Virus record (IMG/VR): IMGVR_UViG_3300025913_000102 | Coordinates: 1-25,533 of that record | Strand: one strand, 5' to 3' | DNA from: a virus | Length of the DNA stretch: 25,533 nucleotides | Shown: positions 16,206 to 24,387 of the stretch, piece after piece | How the letters are laid out: each line of letters starts with the position of its first letter | How positions within the stretch are numbered: position 1 is the first letter of the stretch | The notes under the pieces: generated by a model | The model's database searches: none | The model's input: only the letters and a program-made list of their open reading frames with translations | Told to the model about the DNA's origin: nothing | Made by a program: the position numbers and the translations under genes

Positions 16206-17065
16206 TGTCGAAGTCGCACAACAAGAAGCGCAACACCGGGCTCCTGTACGAGTTCCTCGTCCGGACCATCTCGCAGGCGCTGGTGGAGGGCGACAAGCGG
16301 CGCTCGGCGCAGGCCCTGCGGATCGTCAAGCGCCACTTCAAGCCCGGCACCTTGCTGCACAAGGAGTACCGCCTCATCAACTCCCTAGTGAAGACGACCG
16401 TCTCCAGCGAGGCGGTCGCGGCCTCCATCATGCAGGAGGCCAAGATCGCTGCTCGGGCCTACGATGCCAAGCAGCTAGACCGGGAAAAGTCACTGCTGAT
16501 CAGTGCCATCAACAAGGTGGTCGGCGACCAGGACTTCTACGACCAGCCGGTCAACGAGTACAGGACCTACGCGACGATCCAGACGCTGCTCAACGACTGG
16601 CGCTCGCCCGATCGAGACCTCGCTCGTCTGGCCCAGTACGAGGACCAGCTGGTCCGTCACCTGGTCTCCGAGAAGGCGGTGCCCGCTGACCAGTCGCTGC
16701 CCGACGACAGTCCAGGCGAGGGCCGCCTGTTGATGAAGGTGATGATGCGGAAGCTCAACGAGAAGTATGCGGGCGCCCTGACAGGGGAGCAGCGCCAGCT
16801 GCTGCGCGCTTATGCCTTCTCGACGGCCAACGACGACCCACAGTCGATCCGGTTGAAGCTGGCCGAGGTCAAGCAGCGCCTGCTGGCCGAGATCGAGGCC
16901 TTCGAGGCTCAGGAGGACGTCAGCGATCACCTCGGCACCAAGCTGTCAGAGGCCCGCAGGCTGCTGGAGTCCGAGCTGCTGGAGTCGGTGGACGACGACA
17001 CGGTGACGCGCTTCATGCTGTACACCAAGCTCAGCAGCGAGCTCACCTCGGAGGACGAATCATGA
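16205..17065 (+). CDS. Conserved protein between portal and protease (286 aa)
   Basis: ATG 16205 shares bases with the portal stop; an alternative GTG 16202 adds one residue. The start SKSHNKKRNTGLLYEFLVRT resembles an uncharacterised T4-like marine phage protein I recall. The protein is almost wholly helical, with charged repeats up to LLESELLESVDDD. In T4 the matching place holds core genes 67 and 68, so a prohead core role is plausible but inferred from order only. Its stop overlaps the protease start as ATGA. Confidence 0.7.
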   Translation: MSKSHNKKRNTGLLYEFLVRTISQALVEGDKRRSAQALRIVKRHFKPGTLLHKEYRLINSLVKTTVSSEAVAASIMQEAKIAARAYDAKQLDREKSLLISAINKVVGDQDFYDQPVNEYRTYATIQTLLNDWRSPDRDLARLAQYEDQLVRHLVSEKAVPADQSLPDDSPGEGRLLMKVMMRKLNEKYAGALTGEQRQLLRAYAFSTANDDPQSIRLKLAEVKQRLLAEIEAFEAQEDVSDHLGTKLSEARRLLESELLESVDDDTVTRFMLYTKLSSELTSEDES

Positions 17066-17718
17066 CTGAAGCATCCAAGCTGCGTCGCCTGGAGACGTAC
17101 GACGTCTTTGACTACAAGGTCGAGAAGGTCGAGCTGCCACCCGTCCTCAAGGAGGTCGACGGCAAGCAGGTCGAGGTCCCCGGCGGGCGCAAGATCCTGA
17201 TGAAGGGCATCCTGCAGAAGGCCGACACCTTGAACCAGAACGGGCGCATCTACCCGATGGCCGTCCTGGAGCGGGAGGTCCGCAACTACCAGAAGTTCAT
17301 CATCGAGAACCGCGCTGTCGGCGAGCTCGACCACCCCGACTCTTCCGTGGTCAACCTGAAGAACGTCTCGCACGTCATCAAGGAGGCCTACATCGAGAAC
17401 GGCACTGTGCTGGGGACCATCGAGGTCCTCGACAAGACGCCTTCCGGTGCCATCCTGGCGGGTCTCGTCGAGCACGGGGTCAAGCTGGGCATCAGCTCCC
17501 GCGGGGTGGGCTCGACCCGCAAGCAAGGCGAGTACTACGTCGTCCAGGACGACTTCCAGCTGATCTGCTGGGACATGGTCTCTGAGCCCAGCACGCCCGG
17601 AGCCTTCATGATCCCGGAAGGCAAGTTGATCGAGGAGGCGGAGGTCCGCCGCGTCTTTAACCGGACCGACAGGATCGACAGGGTCCTCAACGACATCCTG
17701 TCCTGCAAGGTGAGGTGA
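17062..17718 (+). CDS. 21: Prohead maturation protease, T4 gp21-like (218 aa)
   Basis: A serine protease of the herpesvirus-assemblin-like fold used by T4 gp21. The NQNGRIYP motif (58-65) begins the core, GELDHPDS supplies His91, and KLGISSRGVGS supplies the nucleophile Ser145 or Ser146. Length agrees with T4 gp21 (about 212). It cuts the scaffold and the N-termini of head proteins after L/I-x-E. The gene lies just before the scaffold and capsid genes, as in T4, although four small genes intervene here. Confidence 0.88.
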   Translation: MTEASKLRRLETYDVFDYKVEKVELPPVLKEVDGKQVEVPGGRKILMKGILQKADTLNQNGRIYPMAVLEREVRNYQKFIIENRAVGELDHPDSSVVNLKNVSHVIKEAYIENGTVLGTIEVLDKTPSGAILAGLVEHGVKLGISSRGVGSTRKQGEYYVVQDDFQLICWDMVSEPSTPGAFMIPEGKLIEEAEVRRVFNRTDRIDRVLNDILSCKVR

Positions 17719-17721
17719 GAG

Positions 17722-18126
17722 ATGCCCCTCGGTAATCCCACGGGCGGCGCCAGCTACGCTGCCGAGTTCCAGTCGTCTGGCCTGCCGTGGCTGACCTCGT
17801 CGGTCGCCCCGGCCTCGTCGTCGTTCCAGCGGGTCGATTTTCCGTACGTCACCCGGTTCCTGACGTTCATCAACAACGACTCGACCAACGGGTTGAAGGT
17901 CGCCGTGACCGCCAACGGCATGAACGCCAGCGGCAACAACGTGACCGTGCCCAAGGGCATGTCGTTGACTTTGGAATGGCGCCTGACCAGCGTCTTCTTC
18001 CAGGGCAGCGGCGGCACCTGCGCCTTCAGCCTCGCTGCGGGCCTGACGACGGTCCGAGCGATGGACTTCCCGCAGCTGTCCGGCACCCTGGACGACGGAT
18101 CGAAGGGCTGGCCCGGGGTGGGCTGA
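17722..18126 (+). CDS. Likely head decoration or surface protein (134 aa)
   Basis: ATG 17722 follows an AGGTGAGAG ribosome-binding stretch. The pattern FPYVTRFLTFINNDSTNGL, VAVTANGMNASGN, then LEWRLTSVFFQGSGGTCAFS and SLAAGLTTV, ending GVG, matches a beta-sandwich protein type I recall next to head genes of T4-like phages. It has no cleavage-type N-terminus. I infer a capsid decoration or fibre-like protein. Purely from sequence it could also be a tail component. A hairpin follows the gene at 18180-18200. Confidence 0.6.
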   Translation: MPLGNPTGGASYAAEFQSSGLPWLTSSVAPASSSFQRVDFPYVTRFLTFINNDSTNGLKVAVTANGMNASGNNVTVPKGMSLTLEWRLTSVFFQGSGGTCAFSLAAGLTTVRAMDFPQLSGTLDDGSKGWPGVG

Positions 18127-18179
18127 CAATTGCGGGCAGGTGATGGGGTAGCCAACCTAAACAGGCCCGCGATTATTCT

Positions 18180-18200
18180 GTGGGCCTCGTCGGGGCCCAC
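18180..18200 (+). terminator. Hairpin after the 134-aa gene
   Basis: GTGGGCC at 18180-18186 and GGCCCAC at 18194-18200 form a perfect 7-bp stem around a 7-base loop. There is no T-run, as is common in high-GC genomes. It lies in the 125-base gap between two head genes, so it may reduce transcription between them or only stabilise RNA ends. The element TATTCT just upstream (18174-18179) could be a promoter -10, but this is weak. Confidence 0.4.
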
Positions 18201-18251
18201 TGAGCATGCCCCACGCAGGACAGTACCTTGGCAGCAGGCGGACGGTGTGAG

Positions 18252-18740
18252 ATGAAGGCAACGCGTGATCAACTGAAGTCGCTGGTGAGGGAACTGCTGG
18301 TAGAGATCCTGCAGGAAGGCCTGGGTCCGTCGGTCGGTTCTCCCGCCCCTCGGGCTGTCGCTGAGGGCTCTCGTCGCTCGCGTTTGGCCCCGCAACAGGG
18401 AGGCCGGCAGAGGCCCACCTTCGATCCGCGGCTCGACACCCCCTTGGGCGGGGGCCGGCAACCCACTGACGCCCTGAAGGAGGCGGTGAGGATGGAGGCA
18501 GGCGGCAACCCGATCCTGGCTGACATCCTGGCCGACACCGCCGTGACGACCCTGCCCGAGCAGATGTCACACGGCGACTCCATGGGCCGTCCGACGCCGG
18601 GCGCCGCGGCGCCCAGGCTGGCCCAACAGGAGCAGTTCCGAGGCGATCCCACCGAGATCTTCGCCGGTGGCGAGGTCAGGGACGACGGCATGTCACACTG
18701 GGCTGACCTGGCCTTCATGCCGGCCAAGAAGCCCCTGTGA
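18252..18740 (+). CDS. Small prohead-type protein, targeting-like N-terminus (162 aa)
   Basis: The frame is open from TTG 18228, but ATG 18252 is preferred because it gives MKATRDQLKSLVRELLVEIL, the same kind of Lys/Leu/Glu opening as the 104- and 107-aa proteins. L-V-E (16-18) and L-Q-E (20-22) fit the prohead protease cleavage pattern. The rest is Pro/Gly/Arg-rich and likely unfolded. Two ...ADxLADTAVTTLPEQ-type segments suggest short helices. No enzyme motif is seen. I infer a core or packaged internal protein. Confidence 0.6.
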   Translation: MKATRDQLKSLVRELLVEILQEGLGPSVGSPAPRAVAEGSRRSRLAPQQGGRQRPTFDPRLDTPLGGGRQPTDALKEAVRMEAGGNPILADILADTAVTTLPEQMSHGDSMGRPTPGAAAPRLAQQEQFRGDPTEIFAGGEVRDDGMSHWADLAFMPAKKPL

Positions 18741-18768
18741 CGAAAGCCGCGTAATCTACGACGGACGC

Positions 18769-18784
18769 GCTACTTAGGAGTAGC
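18769..18784 (+). promoter_or_regulatory. Short perfect hairpin before the 107-aa gene
   Basis: GCTACT (18769-18774), loop TAGG, AGTAGC (18779-18784): a 6-bp perfect stem with a 4-base loop, 25 bases before ATG 18809. The 7-mer TACTTAG inside it occurs again at 19737-19743, before the scaffold-like gene. It could be a weak terminator, a leader hairpin, or part of a promoter; the sequence does not decide. Confidence 0.3.
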
Positions 18785-18808
18785 ACGCACCGGAGTGGGT
18801 ACGCAATA

Positions 18809-19132
18809 ATGAAGACCAAGAAGCCGATCAAGCTGACGCCGGGCCTCCTCAGGAACATCATCGAGGAGGAGGTCAAGGGTTTCGGCAAGATGAAGGACGC
18901 CGACAGCGAGAAGCCCACCGAGCTCGACGCAGACGAGCAGGCCGACGGTCTCGAGCGTCCGGTGGACCACGCCAAGGCCAACGGCATCAAGGAAGCCAAC
19001 ACCCTCGACGGCCACGTCGACTACATGAAGGCCCTCAAGATCGAGGAGGCCCGCCTGTCCAAGCGGCTGGCACGGGTCCGCGAGGCCCTGCAGAAGGGCG
19101 CTCGCAAGCTGGTCGACGCTCGGGTGGTCTGA
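18809..19132 (+). CDS. Small prohead-type protein, targeting-like N-terminus (107 aa)
   Basis: It begins MKTKKPIKLTPGLLRNIIEE, whose I-I-E and I-E-E fit the L/I-x-E cleavage pattern. The body is acidic then helical (ARLSKRLARVREALQKGARK), like a small core protein. The ribosome-binding site is poor (ACGCAATA before ATG). It sits between the decoration-type and scaffold genes. T4 core genes 67 and 68 are comparable in position and size, but I see no direct sequence match. Confidence 0.6.
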   Translation: MKTKKPIKLTPGLLRNIIEEEVKGFGKMKDADSEKPTELDADEQADGLERPVDHAKANGIKEANTLDGHVDYMKALKIEEARLSKRLARVREALQKGARKLVDARVV

Positions 19133-19152
19133 GGAAGGAACGGAAGTAGACG

Positions 19153-19707
19153 ATGGGAGTCCTCGGCAGGTACACGACATACGTCGGCGGCTCCGCCTCT
19201 GACGCTCACAAGCTGCTGTCTAAGCTGTTTCCGGCCTCTGCCGCCTACCCGACGATGCAGGCCTTGCAAGGAGACCTGCCTGCCGGCAACGAGGCCGCGG
19301 CCCAGAAGGTGATCCAGGCCAACGCCACGGCAAAGGTCGACTCGACCGGCGTGGGAGGCCTGCAGCCGTCAGACGGCGTCCAGCAGGGCGACCTCGGCAT
19401 GTTCCCGACTGGCGTCCCGCTGGGCTTCGGGGCCTCGCCCGACGTCACCACTGTCAAGTGGCAGAACCCGGGCGACCCGGCCAACCCGTACGCCCCTGAC
19501 ATCACGTCCCCTGGCCCGGGCCTGACCGACGGCAAGGACAAGAACGTCGACCCGAAGATCTCCGTCCAGGACCTGCAGGAGTTCTCGACCACCGAGGACA
19601 CCGCGGGTCAGGACCTGCGCGTGCCGGCCGCCGATGGGCCCGCCATCTACTCCAACAACACCATCGGCTCGGCCCAGAAGCTGGGCGACTCGGGCGGCAA
19701 CGTCTGA
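19153..19707 (+). CDS. Hypothetical head-region protein (184 aa)
   Basis: ATG 19153 follows AGGAAGGAACGGAAG. The start MGVLGRYTTYVGGSASDAHK is followed by a small helical part. The centre is Gly/Pro/Asp-rich (PGDPANPYAPDITSPGPGL), and the rest is acidic and Ser/Thr-rich, probably extended. No motif is recognised. Position between the protease and scaffold genes suggests a head-associated role, perhaps an internal or core protein. Confidence 0.6.
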   Translation: MGVLGRYTTYVGGSASDAHKLLSKLFPASAAYPTMQALQGDLPAGNEAAAQKVIQANATAKVDSTGVGGLQPSDGVQQGDLGMFPTGVPLGFGASPDVTTVKWQNPGDPANPYAPDITSPGPGLTDGKDKNVDPKISVQDLQEFSTTEDTAGQDLRVPAADGPAIYSNNTIGSAQKLGDSGGNV

Positions 19708-19764
19708 GCTGCCACGCATCTTGGTCAGGTGGTCGATACTTAGTCACAGGTTCGCGGAGAGAGC

Positions 19765-21789
19765 ATGACGAAGCAGCTGTACGAAGAGGCGCTGGCAGAC
19801 GTCAAGAAGGTCAAGCAGGTGGCCGAGGACAACGCCAAGCGTGCCGTACTGGAGGCGGTGACTCCGCGGATCCGCGAGTTCATCGACAGTGCGTTGCTGG
19901 GCGAGCCCATCGACGGCGAGGCGCCGGCTGAGCCTGGCGCGCCTCCGGTCGACGGCGAGCTGTTGACCGACCTGGTCTCTGCCGACCCGTCGGCCGCGGT
20001 GCCGGTCGGCAATGCGGGCCCCGCCGCGGCCATCACCCCGCCTGATGCGGCTGGGAAGGTGACCCTCGACCTCGACGGGCTGTGCGGGGCCGAGGCCGGC
20101 GCGCCGGTGCCTCCTCCGATGTTCGGAGCCCCCGTCCCCGACATGTCGGACGACGAGCTGGGACCCGGCTCCCCTCCGGGCCTGGGCCCCCAGAGCCAGG
20201 CCGGTGGCAACGTGGCCGCGCCTCCGGGCGACGAAGAGATGGAGATCAGCCTGGAGTCACTGCGGGCCCTGCGCCCGCTGGCTGCCCGGCGGCGGCCCAC
20301 CCTGGGAGAGACGATCGACCGCCTGGCCGAGAAGGTGTCAGCCTTCAAGCAGGCCGGCAGGCTCGTCCGGTCCTCCCCCGGGTTCCGTGAGCAAATCGCT
20401 CAGATGATTTCACGAGTGGAAGATATGTATGAGCACGTGCAGGAGAGGGTCACTGACCCGGCGCGGAAGAGCTCGTACGAGAACCTGCTCGAAGCGTCGT
20501 ACAAGGACCTCAACAAGCTCCAGGAGTCGATGACGATGTCACAGAAGACGAAGAAGGGTCGGGTCAACGAGGCGGATCTCACGCTGAAGCTGGCCGGTTT
20601 GCCGGATGATGTCGAGGAGGAACTCGACAACGTCTCTGTCGACCTCGTCACCGGAGAGGACGAAGAGGGCGCCGAGGACGGTCTTGGCGACGACATGGAG
20701 GGCGGAGATGACCTGGCCGGCCTCGACGACTTCGGCGGCGACCAGGGTCAGGGAGGGCAGGACCAGATGGAGAGCCGTGCACTGAGCGACGACACGATCG
20801 TCGAGATCGACGAGAAGATGCTGAAGCGCGAGATCGCTCGGATGCGGAACCTCCGCGAGAACCACACGGGCACCGGCGGGTCCGAGACCAAGGCCGACTC
20901 GTGGGGCAACGGGCCCGATCACTTCGACGCCTTCGGCGGCGGCAGGGACGAGGGCGAGTTCGACGAGCAGGAGATCGTCGACAAGTCGCCGTCTCCGGGT
21001 GCCCTGCCCCTGGGCGAGGCCGACGAGGACCTCGAGGAGTCGCAGGACGCCATGGACGAGGCTGACGGCCTCGAGGAGGGCGACGACCTGGAAGAGGCCG
21101 TCGACACCCCGGCCATGGGCGACAACGGGACCTTCCCGTCCAACAAGCAGAGCCGCGTGCCCGGCGAGTCGGGAGCCAACGCCACCCGGACCGAGGGCCT
21201 GAAACGTCTCAGCTTCGAGAAGAGGCTGCAGGAGCGCGCCCAGAAGCGCGCCGCCTTCCTGAAGAAGGAGGGGGCGAGGGCCCGGGGCGCCAAGCTCGAC
21301 AAGATCAAGAAGGAGTACGCGCTGGTCGCTCGCCGGTTCAACGAGTCGGTGACCCGCGCCAAGAAGTTCCAGCGGATCGTGGCCGAGGCTACGAGGAAGC
21401 TGCAGGAGGCGCGCTCGAATAGCGCTGCCGCACGGCCCGCGGAGGCCAAGGCCGACGACTCCCTCCGCAAGAAGTTGGCAGAGACGAATCTGTTCAACGC
21501 GAAGCTCCTCTACACGAACAAGCTTCTGCAGCTCGAGCAGCTGTCGGCCCGCCAGAAGGCGCAGGTCATCAAGCAGCTCGACAACGCGAAGACGATTCGG
21601 GAGGCCAAGCTGGTCTACGAGAGCCTCACCAGCACCCTGGCTGGCTCGCAGAAGACCATGACGGAGGGCGCGGACCGCAAGGTCCTCGGCTCCGGTTCTC
21701 GGGCGACCCGTCCGGCATCCACGCAGACCCTCAACGAGGGCTACGAGACCGAGCGGTGGGCGCAGCTCGCGGGCATCACCAAGCGGTGA
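19765..21789 (+). CDS. Prohead core scaffold-like protein, enlarged gp22 analogue (674 aa)
   Basis: GGAG (19756-19759) precedes ATG 19765 by five bases. The protein is highly acidic and Pro/Ala/Gly-rich over about 50-150, helical with acid blocks about 180-470, and ends in a basic helical region with NLFNAKLLYTNKLLQLEQLS and KQLDNAKTIREAKLVYESL (about 570-620), a pattern I recall from scaffold proteins of T4-like marine phages. The last residues ERWAQLAGITKR carry an (R)W..LAGI motif often found at virion protein ends. T4 gp22 is only about 270 residues. Directly upstream of the capsid gene, as gp22 is in T4. The scaffold role is inferred from order and composition. Confidence 0.7.
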   Translation: MTKQLYEEALADVKKVKQVAEDNAKRAVLEAVTPRIREFIDSALLGEPIDGEAPAEPGAPPVDGELLTDLVSADPSAAVPVGNAGPAAAITPPDAAGKVTLDLDGLCGAEAGAPVPPPMFGAPVPDMSDDELGPGSPPGLGPQSQAGGNVAAPPGDEEMEISLESLRALRPLAARRRPTLGETIDRLAEKVSAFKQAGRLVRSSPGFREQIAQMISRVEDMYEHVQERVTDPARKSSYENLLEASYKDLNKLQESMTMSQKTKKGRVNEADLTLKLAGLPDDVEEELDNVSVDLVTGEDEEGAEDGLGDDMEGGDDLAGLDDFGGDQGQGGQDQMESRALSDDTIVEIDEKMLKREIARMRNLRENHTGTGGSETKADSWGNGPDHFDAFGGGRDEGEFDEQEIVDKSPSPGALPLGEADEDLEESQDAMDEADGLEEGDDLEEAVDTPAMGDNGTFPSNKQSRVPGESGANATRTEGLKRLSFEKRLQERAQKRAAFLKKEGARARGAKLDKIKKEYALVARRFNESVTRAKKFQRIVAEATRKLQEARSNSAAARPAEAKADDSLRKKLAETNLFNAKLLYTNKLLQLEQLSARQKAQVIKQLDNAKTIREAKLVYESLTSTLAGSQKTMTEGADRKVLGSGSRATRPASTQTLNEGYETERWAQLAGITKR

Positions 21790-21834
21790 TGCAGGACCCA
21801 GTCCTCGCCACTAGATAGAGATCAGGAGAGACTC

Positions 21835-23781
21835 ATGAAGTCGTTCACGTTCGAACAGCTCGCCGCCGGCATCAAGGAGCGGCACGTCGGGGCAGAGCGC
21901 GCTCGCCTCGTCGAGAAGTGGAGCCGGACCGGCCTGCTGCGCGGCCTCGATGGCTTCAAGCGCGAGACCATGGCCCAGCTGCTGGAGAACCAGGCGGCCC
22001 AGGTCCTGAAGGAGGCCGGTAACTCGATCTCCACCGGCGGCGCCAACGTCGCCTCGAGCGGCCAGATCCAGGGCTTCTCGAACATCGCCTTTCCGATCGT
22101 CCGCCGCGTCTTCGGTGGCCTGGTCGCGAACGAGCTGGTGTCCATCCAGCCGATGAGCCTGCCTTCGGGCCTCATCTTCTACCTGGACTACACCTACGGC
22201 AGCAACGTCGGCGGCAACGCCGGTGTCGGCCTGTCTGACTCCGCGACGGCTGACACCTACACCAGGGGCCAGTCGATCTACAACAACCCGACGGGCCGCG
22301 GCATCCAGTCGGGCTCGCTGGCCACGGGCGGCATGTACGACCTGGTCAACACGGGCTACACCAAGGTCCACGTGCAGAGCACCACTGTCTCGGGCTCGAA
22401 CCTCGCCGTCGGCGTCTTCAGCGGCCCGTCGCAGAGCTTCGTCTCCGGCACGATGGCGAACTACACGGACTTCTCGGGCAGCAACGCCCGGTTCATGAAC
22501 TTCGACCCGCAGATCGACGTCGACTTCCAGAGCGGCCTGCTCAACCTGTGCTTCGTCCACCTCTCGGTGGCGGCGCTGCAGGCGGGCATCCCGAACGGCG
22601 ACTTCCTCGCCGTCGACCAGATCGGCATCTTCGGCTTCCAGGGCAACGGTGCCGCGGTGGAGTGGACCGACTCCTACCAGAGCGGCAAGGGCGTCCTCAA
22701 CCTGCGCCGGCTCAACAAGCGCGGCAACTTCGTCGCCCCGACCTACACGGCCGGCGGCAACCTGATCCAGGGCGGCACCTTCACGCCGGCCCCGCTGAAC
22801 GGGTCCCACATCCAGTTCGTCCTCCGGCTGACGCCTGCCGGCGCCGCCCCGACGATGAACTCGGCCACGCAGAACGTGTCGATGGCGATCGCTGACCAGG
22901 TGACGAGCCTGGGCGAGTCGACCAACTCCGGCGCGGGCACCACCCTGACGATCCCGAGCTTCGAGTCGGACTTCGGCACCACGCCGTCTCCGGCCATCCC
23001 CGAGATCGACATCAAGATCGAGTCGCTGAGCATCACCGCGACGACCCGCAAGCTGCGCGCTCGCTGGTCCCCGGAGCTCGCGCAGGACCTCAACGCGTAC
23101 CACTCGATGGACGCTGAGGTCGAGCTGACCAGCATCCTGTCGGAGCAGATCGCCCTCGAGATCGACCGCGAGATCCTCCAGGACCTCGTCACCGAGGCGA
23201 ACGGCGCGAACATGTACTGGAGCCGCGCTCCGGGCAAGTTCGTCAACAAGCTGACTGGCCAGCCCCAGACGCTGAACACCAGCCTGAGCATCGGCCCGCA
23301 GTTCACCGGCACCGTCCGCGAGTGGTACGAGACGCTGATCGAGACGATCATCGATTGCGCCAACACCATCCACCGGAAGACCCTGCGCGGGTCGGCCAAC
23401 TTCATGGTGACCAGCCCGGACGTCGCCACGATCCTCGAGTCCTCGGTGCTGTACAAGCCGAAGTTCTCGATCGACGGTGAGGGCCAGGTGGGCTCGCCCT
23501 TCACCATCGGCGCCGAGGCGATCGGCACCCTGAGCAACCGCTTCACCGTCTACAAGGACCCGTACTTCCCCCGGAACCGGATCCTGGTCGGCTACAAGGG
23601 CGGCAGCTACCTCGAGACGGGCTACGTCTACAGCCCCTACGTGCCGCTGATCGTCACCCCGACGATCTTCGCGCCCGAGGACTTCACGCCTCGCAAGGGC
23701 GTGATGACCCGGTACGGCAAGAAGATGGTCCGCTCGGACTTCTACGGCACCGTCACGATCCTCGACATGAACATCATCTGA
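21835..23781 (+). CDS. 23: Major capsid protein, T4 gp23-like (648 aa)
   Basis: AGGAG at 21824-21828 gives a strong start. The central signature ARWSPELAQDLNAYHSMDAE and the following ILSEQIALEIDREILQDL match T4 gp23 closely (residues from about 411). YLETGYVYSPYVPLIV and MTRYGKKMV near the end also fit. The N-terminus is a propeptide: L58-K-E60 followed by AGNSISTGG mirrors the T4 cut LTE/AEIGG after residue 65. The mature shell protein would be 588 residues. It is about 125 residues longer than T4 gp23, mainly from an extra region between about 110 and 395. Confidence 0.95.
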   Translation: MKSFTFEQLAAGIKERHVGAERARLVEKWSRTGLLRGLDGFKRETMAQLLENQAAQVLKEAGNSISTGGANVASSGQIQGFSNIAFPIVRRVFGGLVANELVSIQPMSLPSGLIFYLDYTYGSNVGGNAGVGLSDSATADTYTRGQSIYNNPTGRGIQSGSLATGGMYDLVNTGYTKVHVQSTTVSGSNLAVGVFSGPSQSFVSGTMANYTDFSGSNARFMNFDPQIDVDFQSGLLNLCFVHLSVAALQAGIPNGDFLAVDQIGIFGFQGNGAAVEWTDSYQSGKGVLNLRRLNKRGNFVAPTYTAGGNLIQGGTFTPAPLNGSHIQFVLRLTPAGAAPTMNSATQNVSMAIADQVTSLGESTNSGAGTTLTIPSFESDFGTTPSPAIPEIDIKIESLSITATTRKLRARWSPELAQDLNAYHSMDAEVELTSILSEQIALEIDREILQDLVTEANGANMYWSRAPGKFVNKLTGQPQTLNTSLSIGPQFTGTVREWYETLIETIIDCANTIHRKTLRGSANFMVTSPDVATILESSVLYKPKFSIDGEGQVGSPFTIGAEAIGTLSNRFTVYKDPYFPRNRILVGYKGGSYLETGYVYSPYVPLIVTPTIFAPEDFTPRKGVMTRYGKKMVRSDFYGTVTILDMNII

Positions 23782-23805
23782 GCGCAACGCTCGGATCAGA
23801 AGGCT

Positions 23806-23830
23806 CGAAGGCCCGCCCTGCGGGCCTTCG
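23806..23830 (+). terminator. Strong hairpin terminator after the capsid gene
   Basis: CGAAGGCCCG (23806-23815) and CGGGCCTTCG (23821-23830) form a perfect 10-bp stem around the loop CCCTG, 24 bases after the capsid stop, followed by CCCGTTTCTG with a short T-run. This is the best terminator candidate in the window and marks the end of the head module. Confidence 0.75.
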
Positions 23831-23860
23831 CCCGTTTCTGGCCCTCACTTCCCCCAATGC

Positions 23861-23971
23861 GGCCCACCGAAGGGCCTAGGAATAATCGCGAGCCTGTGAG
23901 CAGTGGCTACTGCATGGCACACGGGCAATAAACTGCCCACCGCAGGCAGAAGAAAGGTGTTGCCTCACCTT
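23861..23971 (+). ncRNA. Structured intergenic leader with several hairpins
   Basis: The 254-base gap between the capsid gene and the next gene holds four small perfect stems: GGCCC/GGGCC (23861-23876), GCAGT/ACTGC (23900-23913), CTGCC/GGCAG (23933-23949) and AAGGTG/CACCTT (23954-23971). The second is enclosed by CCTGTG and CACACGG flanks that also pair with one bulge. AGGCA (23944-23948) can instead pair with TGCCT (23961-23965), competing with the last two. It could be a leader, an attenuator or a small RNA. No known RNA class is recognised. Confidence 0.35.
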
Positions 23972-24035
23972 GTACACCGGCACCAATCTGCCGTACCTCT
24001 ATCCTTGTACCGCAGGACGACTGAGGAAGAGACAG

Positions 24036-24308
24036 ATGAACGACCAGACCAACAAGCACGCCACCGTCCGGACCCGCACCGACCGCCGGGGCCAGCTCCG
24101 CACCGAGACGGCGGGTCGCGACGCCGGCTTCGACGTGGCGATCTCCACCGACACCCGCAACAACAGCACCCGGCTCTTCATCGATGAGCTGGGTCGCAAG
24201 AGCCCGTACATGAACATGTTCGGCCTGGAGCTCAACGGCCGACAGGCCCGCACCCTGTACAGGACGCTCCACCAGCACTTCGCTGCGCAGGGCAAGCAGC
24301 TGGGCTGA
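24036..24308 (+). CDS. Hypothetical protein (90 aa)
   Basis: The frame is open upstream, but ATG 24036 has a strong GAGGAAG site at 24023-24029 and is preferred. The protein is basic and Arg/Thr/Asn-rich, with the segments ATVRTRTDRRGQLRTETAG and LFIDELGRKSPYMNMFGLEL and a helical C-terminus. It is soluble with no recognised motif. It follows the structured leader, which may control it. Confidence 0.6.
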   Translation: MNDQTNKHATVRTRTDRRGQLRTETAGRDAGFDVAISTDTRNNSTRLFIDELGRKSPYMNMFGLELNGRQARTLYRTLHQHFAAQGKQLG

Positions 24309-24333
24309 GCACCCGCTCCGGCGAGGGGTACGA

Positions 24334-24363
24334 TCGGGCAGGCGACACGGTCGGCCTGCCCGA
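24334..24363 (+). terminator. Long hairpin between two small genes
   Basis: TCGGGCAGGC (24334-24343) and GCCTGCCCGA (24354-24363) form a perfect 10-bp stem; within the 10-base loop GAC and GTC can extend it by three pairs. It lies 26 bases past one stop and just before the AGGAG (24373-24377) of the next gene. A candidate -10, TACGAT (24329-24334), abuts it. It fits a terminator, or a leader hairpin or operator. Confidence 0.5.
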
Positions 24364-24387
24364 CCCGCATCTAGGAGCCACAACAGC

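Noticed and set aside
23782-24035. tRNA or a hidden small gene in the gap after the capsid gene
   Set aside because: No cloverleaf or GGTTC T-loop is visible, and the open frame from 23903 has no family-like sequence and overlaps the better-supported gene at 24036.
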